This document shows positions 1 to 7,456 of a stretch of DNA of 64,000 nt, one piece after another. Below the pieces are notes generated by a model. It ran no database searches. It saw only the letters and a program-made list of their open reading frames with translations, and was not told where the DNA came from. Origin of the DNA: Rhodosorus marinus (lineage: Eukaryota > Rhodophyta > Stylonematophyceae > Stylonematales > Stylonemataceae). Each line of letters opens with the position of its first letter. Within the stretch, counting starts at the first letter, position 1. The DNA is taken from NCBI GenBank assembly GCA_029953675.1, contig JAMWBK010000001.1, forward strand, positions 2,393,001 to 2,457,000, given 5' to 3'. Made by a program: the position numbers and the translations under genes.

Positions 1-26
1 CGGCGAAGTACTCGCGCCTCCAACAT
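1..26 (-). mobile_element. RLE-B retroelement 3' remnant, cut at the window edge
   Basis: The first 26 bases repeat positions 89-114 exactly. They are part of another RLE-B copy, and the next copy begins directly behind it at 27. This is a head-to-tail arrangement of two 3' ends of the same family. Confidence 0.6.
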
Positions 27-402
27 CGAACGAATGGTTTAATCGGAGGCTGAAAAAAAAACCCCGAGGGGAAAAAAAGACTAAGCGCGGCGAAGTACTC
101 GCGCCTCCAACATCAAAGCGGCATTCATGCGCCACAGCAGGAAACTTAAGCGGGTAAACAACGATTGAAGACGGTCAGGGCGTTCGCGGAACAACTCCCG
201 AAGCCAGCGAGAACCAACAGAGTCCATGAACAAAGCGGCATTCATGCGCCACAGCAGGAAACTTAAGCGGGTAAACAACGATTGAAGACGGTTAGGGCGT
301 TCGCGGAACAACTCCCGAAGCCAGCGAGAACCAACAGAGTCCATGAACCCAAAGCACTCAATGATCAGGGGTACCAAGCGATGTGCTAGTGCCGAAGCAC
401 GA
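27..402 (-). mobile_element. RLE-B non-LTR retrotransposon, 5'-truncated 3' end
   Basis: On the minus strand this encodes the C-terminal tail of an RLE-type retrotransposon ORF (stop near 81) and then the 3' UTR, ending in the short tail read here as its reverse complement, cgaacgaatgg. The tail motifs ECFGF, DSVGSRWLRELF and LWRMNAAL recur in more than ten places in the window. In longer copies they follow a zinc finger and RLE nuclease. Homology to sister copies stops near 402, where truncation occurred. The reading frame is open but has no RT or nuclease, so this is a dead-on-arrival insertion. Confidence 0.8.
114..347 (-). repeat. In-frame 117-bp tandem duplication inside an RLE-B tail
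   Basis: Positions 114-230 are repeated at 231-347 with a single visible difference (gtcaggg versus gttaggg). The duplication is a multiple of three, so the minus-strand ORF simply repeats a 39-residue block (FMDSVGSRWLRELF ... NAAL). No other copy in the window has it. Confidence 0.85.
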
Positions 403-739
403 ATACTTATACAAGGGGTTCTTCTCCAATGTACTTCCTAAATACATTCATTCGATCGCACAGGTTCCGGATCACATCCAAATCGAACCAATCAGTGGTG
501 ATGGTGGGGTGGTTACGTTGTGGCCGCTGCAGTAGGTAGCTCTCGGATAAAAACTACGGGGTTACGTTAGGCTGCGGTGAGATTAGCTGCGCAGTGGTAG
601 GTAGCTGCCAAAGAAGGGCTACCGGGTTGTGAACCAGTCAGTATCTCAGCTCTCCTCGCTGATCACCCGTTTGAAGTCCTGATATGACGTATCGCGAAAC
701 ACACATTCCAAAATTGAGCCCTCATATGCTCCGTTGGTA
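403..739. other. Intergenic; scrap resembling an RLE 3' UTR
   Basis: No gene is visible. Segments around 515-640 (gtaggtagct-type repeats with taccgggttg) resemble the block at 23487-23720 that follows another RLE-type C-terminus. They are probably decayed 3' UTR sequence. Confidence 0.35.
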
Positions 740-1263
740 CTACTGGACTTTACTAGCATAGCCTGAAGCGCTACGCAAGGCGTGAAGATGAACTAATAAC
801 TAGGGAGGGAAGCATGCAACCCCAGGCGCCGATGGCGCGCCTCGGAAAGCATGTCGCTGGAATATCGCCAAAGGGAGACACTTAAACGCCTCAAGAGCGC
901 CAAATATTCAGTAGGATGCTCAGCAAAACATTTCCGCAACCACTCTAAACCCGACTTATCGACGTGACCAAAGCTTTCCACAATGAATGGCTGGAACCGG
1001 TGAGAGCGACCCTCAGCGCAAGGCAGACTGGCCATGCTCTCAGCATACCGTCGTTCCTTAACTCTTCGAAGGGCTGAAGCCGCGGCCCCCCGGCGGCGGG
1101 CGGCTGCGGTGAGGTGGGCGCTGGCCACGGGGCAGGTAATCGCAAGGTCCACATATGTTGAGCGCCTGGCAGCAGCGTCGGAGACGAGGAGATCGGCTAT
1201 ACAACGGGGCGGTGCAGAGTCCGAGATGGATCTGGGCAGTTCCGACTCAACCTCAACCGTATG
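740..1263 (-). mobile_element. RLE-A retrotransposon copy A1, 5'-truncated
   Basis: Read on the minus strand, 1263-793 encodes the end of the RLE-A ORF2: the last part of the RLE nuclease (AADLLV/YVDLAIT-type motifs), the RRVKERRYAESM helix and the C-terminal tail ending in HASLPSY and a stop. Behind it come the family 3' UTR (ttcatcttcacgccttgcg) and a short tail of tagtaaagtccag units at 740-760. It is nearly identical to the ends of copies A3 and A4. Homology stops abruptly at 1263, a typical 5' truncation of target-primed reverse transcription. Confidence 0.9.
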
Positions 1264-1369
1264 CTACCATAGCACTAAGCGGCTGGGGGCGCGTTGCGCA
1301 CTAGTTGCTATGAAAAAGAAGCGTACAATCCAAGGGGCGCTAGTATGCTGCTGGAGCGCAATAAGCCGA

Positions 1370-1480
1370 AACTGAACCGATGAGTAGGAGTACTCAGCAG
1401 AGTGGTCAGCAAATATTTTGCGCAGGCACCCCAAGCTTGACTTTTGAAGATTTTAAAAGCTTTTCCAAAGTGAAACGCTA
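1370..1480 (-). mobile_element. Diverged RLE-type C-terminal scrap
   Basis: Minus-strand translation around 1395-1460 gives KSSLGCLRKIFADHSAEY, which aligns with KSGLEWLRKCFAEHPTEY of RLE-A. The DNA is too diverged to be a recent copy. No intact frame surrounds it. Confidence 0.45.
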
Positions 1481-1884
1481 TATTTGCACCGGGCCATATG
1501 TTGACTATGTTTCTTTTCAAGTCACCTTTGGTTGAAATAAAAGTCAGATCGAATTGCCGCATCTGCAACATTATTGTTGAATATTATTAAGGGCCATCTA
1601 AACTGATCCGACGTTGAAAAAGCAAAACCGACAACCTCAATAGCCATCTATCGGTACCCGAGAGACGTTGGGGTTCCATCAAAGGGTGAGCAGCGACCGG
1701 CTCGGTTTGAGTACCCTCTTTGACGCCACACCCCAACCGCTATCTTAACGAGCACGACCAATTTCTCATCAAGTTCACATCAACACAGTCAGTATCTCAG
1801 ACCACTACATTGGTCGGAATGACCAGCCATCTATTGGTGTCAACTATCGTGCACCCATAAGGAGTGTCTACCGTCCAACCGGCT

Positions 1885-1947
1885 TACGGGTTGTACCCGG
1901 AAGCCGTGGTACCCCGAACCCGTTGTACCCCGAACCCGTTGTACCCT
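1885..1947 (+). repeat. Minisatellite, unit near gttgtaccccgaaccc
   Basis: Three to four 15-16 nt units (gttgtaccccgaaccc and variants) lie 130 bp left of the RLE-A array. The same unit makes a longer array directly right of copy A3 at 7015-7196, so the RLE-A array sits inside or beside this minisatellite. Confidence 0.7.
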
Positions 1948-2078
1948 TTGATCTTTGCGCACGGGCAATGTCTCTCAAGTGAGGTTCTACCGATGAGCGA
2001 CTATTGCTGGTTGAAAACTATTCCAACCGCGCCCGTTCACTACATGTGACCGTGGCAATTTTTGGCTACAACTCTCCC

Positions 2079-2196
2079 CCAGCGACATGCTTTCCGAGGC
2101 GCGCCATCGGCGCCTGGGGTTGCATGCTTCCCTCCCTAGTTATTAGTTCATCTTCACGCCTTGCGTAGCGCTTCAGGCTATGCTAGTAAAGTCCAG
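2079..2196 (+). mobile_element. RLE-A copy A2, only the last 118 bp
   Basis: This segment starts within the last codons of ORF2 (agcgacatgctttccgagg), includes the stop and 3' UTR, and ends with the tail gtaaagtccag. The 5' end of the full copy A3 begins at once at 2197. It is a severely 5'-truncated insertion, now the left neighbour of A3 in the same orientation. Confidence 0.85.
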
Positions 2197-2442
2197 TTGA
2201 GTTGTCGAGGATTGGGGTTTTGTTTCTTTTTCGGTCGCGAGCGTGTTCGTTTACGGGAAACGCTTCCTCTGGTACGCCTTCCCCTCGATTTTCCGCGGGG
2301 CGTCGTTTGCATTTGCAACTACTTCTGTCTTCCGGGTGGGTGAGTTGCGGGGCCTTTCCTATTTGGGTTGGGTTTGGTCGATTATTCTCTCGGTGCGGTT
2401 TCATATTAGTGGTGCAACGTTTCCTTGGCGGATTCCCTCAGG

Positions 2443-3852
2443 ATGGTAGGGATATCTCCGCACTCGACGGAGCCTCCTCCCAAGGAGGCACTGCCAGGTG
2501 GGGGACTCCGTGTTCGCCTCAGCTGCGGCACGTTTTCTTCCGAGGTTGACTTGGAAGGCGCTTCTGGCACCCAGGCGCGTTCACTTATCTCCGCTGTCAC
2601 CAGCCTGATCACGGCTGCGAGTGATCGTGGAGTGCTCCCTCAGCTCACCCAGAAGCTAGGTGGGCTGGAATCGGGATTGCTGGCCAGGTCAAATTCAAAT
2701 TCGGACGAGAATTTGAATTGCCCCAGAGTGGCAGCGTTGGCTGAAGGCAGTCAACATCCGGTCAATCAACATGAACCTGTCCCGGGACAGGCGAGGGCTG
2801 TTGCTTCTGCGCGGGACAGTACGACGTTGGGGAGCGGCAGGCCGGGCCAAAACGCGCTTCAGCGCTCGGGGACTCGAGGCAATGGTGGTGGTGACTGTGC
2901 GGCAACCGGTGTGGAGGAGACTGCAGCTGTGGACTTCCCTCTCTTGGACCAGCCCTCAGGTGGTCACCAGCTCCCGGCTACTTCGGGGGCACGTGGTGGC
3001 CGCAACGGGGGCGCTTCGTACGCATCAGTCTTGCGGAAGGGCACCACTGCCACACGTACGGCGGCTATGCTCCGTTTCATACCATCTCGCGAGCCTCAGG
3101 ATGGACCTGTGGAGACCACTCTCCAATTTCTGTGGGTGCGAAATGTCCGGCCCCAGACTACACGAGGACAGGTTCCGTCTATGCGAGACTTCCGGGACAC
3201 TTTTGCGGAATCGTTAGGGTGCAGCAGGGGTGATTTCTTCTTCGCAAACTATGAGGGCCGCGATGTGCTGTTTTTGGTCTCCGCAACCGCCGCCAAGTAC
3301 CTGGAGGCCTTGCTGGCGAAGCCTACCGAGCAGTGGCCTGAGAGCGCCCGGTGGCTGCGCTGCAACCCGCAGGTGGTTTTGCACTTCGATTTTGACCGTT
3401 TCTCGGGCAATTTCCTGTCTCCGGGAGAAACGGCAGGGCTCTCTGAGCATGAGAGCAGCGTGAAGGCGGCAGCGATCCATTGGCTACGGATTCAGCGCCT
3501 TGAGAGGATCTTGTTGGCGCGGTTCCGGTCGGGCCCTCGTCACCTGCGCATGGCGGTTTCCAGTTTCTTCGATCTGGAGAGGCGACTTGTGCTGACTTCG
3601 CGCTACAAGACAGAGCTGCAGCGGGTGGGGATTTTGGAGGGCTCTGCTTCCAGCACTACTTCCAGCGAGAGTGGTGAGGCAGGGGAGCAGACTGAGGGCA
3701 TGGCGGTGGAGGACGCCCAGGTTACTTTGCTGAAGCCCGCGGGATCCGTTCCGCGAGCCTCGCGGAGTGGGAGGCTCACGACTTTGGTGCGGATAGGAGG
3801 TAAGAGAGCGAGGACCGACTCCCCCGGGTCTAAGGGGGAGAAGCACGATTAG
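2443..3852 (+). CDS. RLE-A ORF1 protein (Gag-like, nucleic-acid binding presumed)
   Basis: This 469-residue ORF precedes the RT ORF. The first ATG in frame is 2443, and the diverged copy A5 has its ATG at the matching place (MAGVPPRSTPEG), which supports this start. Residues about 1-210 are Ser/Gly/Pro-rich and low complexity. Residues about 215-400 form a compact mixed alpha/beta region beginning near TLQFLWVRNVRP and holding FFFANYEGRDVLFLV, whose strand-helix-strand pattern would suit an RRM-like fold. That fold is inference only. The tail is Ser/Glu-rich, then basic (GGKRARTDSPGSK). There is no CCHC knuckle. By analogy with other non-LTR ORF1 proteins it would package element RNA. Copy A5 has the same protein with frameshifts. 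Confidence 0.75.
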   Translation: MVGISPHSTEPPPKEALPGGGLRVRLSCGTFSSEVDLEGASGTQARSLISAVTSLITAASDRGVLPQLTQKLGGLESGLLARSNSNSDENLNCPRVAALAEGSQHPVNQHEPVPGQARAVASARDSTTLGSGRPGQNALQRSGTRGNGGGDCAATGVEETAAVDFPLLDQPSGGHQLPATSGARGGRNGGASYASVLRKGTTATRTAAMLRFIPSREPQDGPVETTLQFLWVRNVRPQTTRGQVPSMRDFRDTFAESLGCSRGDFFFANYEGRDVLFLVSATAAKYLEALLAKPTEQWPESARWLRCNPQVVLHFDFDRFSGNFLSPGETAGLSEHESSVKAAAIHWLRIQRLERILLARFRSGPRHLRMAVSSFFDLERRLVLTSRYKTELQRVGILEGSASSTTSSESGEAGEQTEGMAVEDAQVTLLKPAGSVPRASRSGRLTTLVRIGGKRARTDSPGSKGEKHD

Positions 3853-3864
3853 CGCTCCAGGCAC

Positions 3865-3882
3865 GGCTGCGAGGTCGCAGCC
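3865..3882 (+). promoter_or_regulatory. Conserved hairpin just before ORF1b start
   Basis: The sequence ggctgcgaggtcgcagcc forms a 7-bp GC-rich stem with a 4-nt loop. It ends one base before the ORF1b ATG. The same 18 nt are found at 13407-13424 (minus) in the diverged copy A5, again one base before the ATG, while bases around it differ. This suggests an RNA element affecting ORF1-to-ORF1b translation. Confidence 0.6.
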
Positions 3883-3883
3883 T

Positions 3884-4138
3884 ATGGATCTACAGTCTTA
3901 TGTCCTGAAGGAGGGCGGAGACTGGGGCATTTGGCGTACGCGTTTTCGGAGTTGGCTCCGGCGGTGGATTTCTTTGGAAGGAGGCTCGCTTCCCCTCCGT
4001 GGGGGCATTCCCCCAGTCGTCCTTCCTCGTGGAGACCTTCTGGTAGCTGGAACCATTCTCGATTTCATCTTCACGAGCCTGGCTCGCAACATTCGGGACA
4101 CAGTCATTTGGGTTTTTCTGGGGTCATGCCGCGCATGA
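3884..4138 (+). CDS. RLE-A ORF1b, 84-residue protein of unknown function
   Basis: This small ORF lies between ORF1 and the RT ORF: ATG at 3884, stop TGA at 4136-4138. The protein begins MDLQSYVLKEGGDWGIWRTR, is Trp- and Arg-rich, then has a proline/leucine stretch and a Cys near the end (LGSCRA). The diverged copy A5 encodes an equivalent protein of the same length (13151-13405, minus) with mostly conservative changes and no stops, which argues for selection on the protein. The last 13 nt overlap the start of ORF2 (ATGCCGCGCATGA), placing ORF2 in the -1 frame. It could be a separate product or a leader joined to ORF2 by recoding; termination-reinitiation seems more likely because no convincing slippery heptamer is shared by both copies. 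Confidence 0.6.
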   Translation: MDLQSYVLKEGGDWGIWRTRFRSWLRRWISLEGGSLPLRGGIPPVVLPRGDLLVAGTILDFIFTSLARNIRDTVIWVFLGSCRA

Positions 4139-6954
4139 TTCTGGCCCCCATTCACACATCGGAGCGCAGATGGCGAGTACGAGACCGACTGGCCCTGTTC
4201 TTGAAGGGAGACTTCGAAGTACTACAGCGCAGCTATTTGGCGTCGTCAGCACCATCCGCCCGTCGGACTCGGCATGGCACAGTGTCGCCCGTGCCAGCTC
4301 GAGTACAGAAATTGGTAGCAGTGGGCGATTTAAGTCGAGCGGCGCGGGTTTTGGAGGGCCAGGCGCCTGTCCTCCCCTACGATGATAGTCTCGCCCAGAC
4401 GGTGTCGTCTTTGTTCCCTGAGTCCGACGTGGATTTGTCCCCTGAATTCGAGGTATTCTTGGACCGTCCGGAGTTGGCCAGGTTTCGCATCGATCTGACG
4501 CTCAGTGAGTCTGACCTGGAGGATTTGCTTCGTACCTCGCGTCGGGGACGCTGTCCTGGACCCTCCGGACTAAGAACAGAGCTATTGCAGGCCCTGAGCC
4601 AGCCTGGCCAGAGCGCGCTTCTGAGGATCCTTAACAAGTTGTTCCAGGGCGTATCGGGTGCGTCCGCGCCATGGGAACATCTCCGGCAGGCACAGCTTTG
4701 CTTGCTCACGAAACCTGACCACCAGCCGGCCCACCCGCGTCTCCGGCCGATCGGGATGGTGGAGAGCCTACGGAAGTTAGCCGGGAGGTGGCTATGCCAG
4801 CGCCTTCGCCAGCGCGTCACAGCTTTTATGGCGCCCTTGCAAGTAGGGGTGGGATTTTCTGGGGGTTGCGAACTGATCACCCATGGGATCGAGCTAGAAC
4901 GCGCCAGTAGGCCGGAGTGGGGAGTCTTGGTGGTTGATTTCCGGAACGCATTCAACAGCGTGTCGCGGACGCATGCGCTAGAGGTGCTCCGACGTGTGTT
5001 TCCGGAGGCGTGGCCGTTTCTATCGGGTATTTACGGAGGGGAGAGCCTCCCCTACTTGACAACGGAGGGCACTGTTTTTCAAGCATATACTGGCGTCCAA
5101 CAAGGCGACCCTTGCGGACCTCTTCTTCATGCCTGTGCCCTACAGCTCGTACTTTTACGTCTTTCGACTGAGGTCTCGGATCTTCGAATCTGCGCGTACC
5201 ACGATGACGTAACATTGCTGGGCACCCCTGACACCCTGGCTAGGGGACTGACCGCGATCGAAGCGATTGCACGTCGCGTCGGTTTGACTGTGGAAACAGA
5301 AAAATGTCGCTTTCTCCCCCCCGAGGGACGTGTCGCTGAACTCTCTGCCACCCACTCTGCGACTAATCAGCGAACGTGAAGGGTTCGAACACCACGGCGT
5401 CGGATTGGGGACTGACAACTTTGTCCAAGCATCCTGCGAGCGAGTTTTGGCACGGCACAAGCAACTCACCGACGCCATTGAGCACCTACCCGACAGCATG
5501 CTGCAATCGGCGTGCTTGCTTTCCCGCTTTTGTGCCGGTCCCAGACTCAACTACTGGTTGCGCAGCCTGCCTCCAGCTTGGGGCGAGTGGATCGCGGCTA
5601 AAGCCGACGAAATGACCCTGCAACACTGGGGAACGCTCTTGGATGAGCCCCTCGATCTTGAAGCTGCTCCCGACAGGGACTTTATTCGTGCACAGATCGC
5701 TCTACCGTTGCGATTAGGGGATTCGGCGTCGCAGACCGTGGGCTGGTATGCTCGCCAGCGGCGGTTGCCTCCTGGGCTACCGCGCTGCGAACGTTGGTGA
5801 CCTTCCGGATGCGAAGTGCCTGCCTCTTGGCTCGAGCTTTGACCAACGAGGATCCAGTGACCCTGCCGCCCCCGCTTTTGACAATTTATGATGGTCTTCA
5901 ACACGCGTTCAGGAGGTGCAACGCCGTGCCGGACGCAAATCGGTCCCGCTTTCGTTCCTGGAGGGAGCTGTTATGGGGACGAGCTGAAGCGATTGAGGAT
6001 TGTCCCCTCGACCGAGTTCTTGCCGATGACGGAGAGGCTAGCCCCGGGTCCCCTGTTGCAGACTACCCGGGTTTGAGCCGATTGTGGAGCTCCCGCACTG
6101 ATGTGATTCAACATAGCCTCACCTGGGGCCAACACAGTGCCGCTCACACAGTCATGCTCAATTCTCCTCTCACGCCACCTACCACTGCCGCTCGTCTCCG
6201 CGGCATGGGAGGCCACCTCTCGCACTTGTGGTTAACCACTCTACCGTCGTCATTGAGTCATCGTCTCGATGCTTTCCAGTTCCGTTCTGCCGCACGCATC
6301 TATCTCGGTTTGCCACAGGCTCCGTGGCACTCTAATCGGCCGTCTTTCTGTCAGGGATGTGAGAGCCGGATTGACGCTTGTGGCTACCACTTCCTGGGTT
6401 CCTGCGGACTGTTGCGAGGTCTCCGTACGAGGCGTCACACTCGCCTCAAGTACATCCTCAGCGAATTTTTGACTCGGATAGGGCATACGGTTGAGGTTGA
6501 GTCGGAACTGCCCAGATCCATCTCGGACTCTGCACCGCCCCGTTGTATAGCCGATCTCCTCGTCTCCGACGCTGCTGCCAGACGCTCAACATATGTGGAC
6601 CTTGCGATTACCTGCCCCGTGGCCAGCGCCCACCTCACCGCAGCCGCCCGCCGCCGGGGGGCCGCGGCTTCAGCCCTTCGAAGAGTTAAGGAACGACGGT
6701 ATGCTGAGAGCATGGCCAGTCTGCCTTGCGCTGAGGGTCGCTCTCACCGGTTCCAGCCATTCATTGTGGAAAGCTTTGGTCACGTCGATAAGTCGGGTTT
6801 AGAGTGGTTGCGGAAATGTTTTGCTGAGCATCCTACTGAATATTTGGCGCTCTTGAGGCGTTTAAGTGTCTCCCTTTGGCGATATTCCAGCGACATGCTT
6901 TCCGAGGCGCGCCATCGGCGCCTGGGGTTGCATGCTTCCCTCCCTAGTTATTAG
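4126..6954 (+). pseudogene. RLE-A ORF2: reverse transcriptase, zinc finger, RLE nuclease (two frameshifts)
   Basis: The ORF encodes about 940 residues from ATG 4126. It holds RT motifs in order: a fingers/palm region (GPSGLRTELLQALS; LRPIGMVESLRKL), motif A with VVDFRNAFNSV, motif B GVQQGDPCGP, and motif C AYHDDVTLLG, where YHDD (5197-5208) replaces the usual YADD/FADD. After a thumb-like region comes a zinc finger CQGCESRIDACGYHFLGSC near 6351-6408, then an RLE nuclease (RCIADLLV ... YVDLAITCP, KERRYAESM) and a C-terminal tail shared with other RLE families here. Relative to copy A4, one C is added in the C-run near 5320 and one G lost near 5715, so the frame is broken and then restored. The role is target-primed reverse transcription in the nucleus. 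Confidence 0.88.
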
Positions 6955-7014
6955 TTCATCTTCACGCCTTGCGTAGCGCTTCAGGCTATGCTAGTAAAGT
7001 CCAGTAAAGTCCAG

Positions 7015-7196
7015 TTGTACCCCGAACCCGTTGTACCTCGAAGCCATTGTACCCCCGAAGCCGTTATGCCCCGAAGTCGTTGTACCTCGAAGCCAGTGTA
7101 CCCCCGAAGCCGTTGTGCCCCGAAGTCGTTGTACCCCCGACGCCATTGTACCCCCGACGCCATTGTACCCCCGACGCCATTGTACCCCCGACAGCC
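7015..7196 (+). repeat. Minisatellite right of copy A3
   Basis: About eleven 15-17 nt units of the type cgttgtaccccgaagc / cgacgccattgtaccccc are present. The last units (cgacgccattgtaccc) are identical to each other. The same unit occurs left of the array at 1885-1947. Open frames across it are repeat artefacts. Confidence 0.85.
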
Positions 7197-7456
7197 GTTG
7201 GAGACTCCAAAGGCGGTTTCGGATATTAAATTACATTATATTTAAACTGTCCAACAACAAGCAGTACAATATATTAAAAAACCTAGAAATGGTTTGAAAT
7301 TTTTTTGCGGAACAAGAGTGACAGGAAAAGTGGGACACCCCCTCACTGCTGTAGTTAAAACGAACGAACGAATGGTTTAATCGGACACGTCCCAAGAAGT
7401 CACAGTTATTTTTTCATTAACTTCTGTTTGGTAGATTGACCATTTCTATTTGATTA
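7197..7456. other. Intergenic with a minimal RLE-B tail
   Basis: Positions about 7358-7384 (cgaacgaacgaatggtttaa) match only the last ~25 nt of RLE-B on the minus strand. This is either an extremely truncated insertion or the microsatellite such elements insert into. The rest is AT-rich with no gene. Confidence 0.45.

Larger units (their letters stand above)
1264..2078. other. Intergenic, no gene recognised
   Basis: Apart from the RLE scrap near 1400 and the minisatellite at 1885-1947, nothing recognisable is present. The open frames are short and shared with no other part of the window. Confidence 0.4.
2197..7014 (+). mobile_element. RLE-A non-LTR retrotransposon copy A3, near full length
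   Basis: This copy of about 4.8 kb has a 5' UTR (2197-2442), ORF1 (2443-3852), a hairpin (3865-3882), ORF1b (3884-4138), ORF2 (4126-6954, with two compensating single-base frameshifts) and a 3' UTR ending in two gtaaagtcca units (6955-7014). ORF2 has the order RT, C2HC zinc finger, RLE nuclease, as in R2/NeSL/CRE-like non-LTR elements. There are no LTRs. The left junction is the 3' tail of copy A2 and the right junction is a minisatellite. It is the most complete copy here, but the frameshifts make autonomous activity unlikely. Confidence 0.92.

Noticed and set aside
4090..4138. Programmed -1 frameshift between ORF1b and ORF2
   Set aside because: The T-runs before the overlap differ between copies A3 and A5 and neither gives a proper X XXY YYZ heptamer; overlapping stop/start is the simpler reading.
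7015..7196. Repeats considered as a CRISPR array
   Set aside because: Units are contiguous with no unique spacers, and the DNA is eukaryotic.
7031..7297. Several open frames over the minisatellite
   Set aside because: Repeat-derived Pro/Arg/Cys periodic peptides without a start context.
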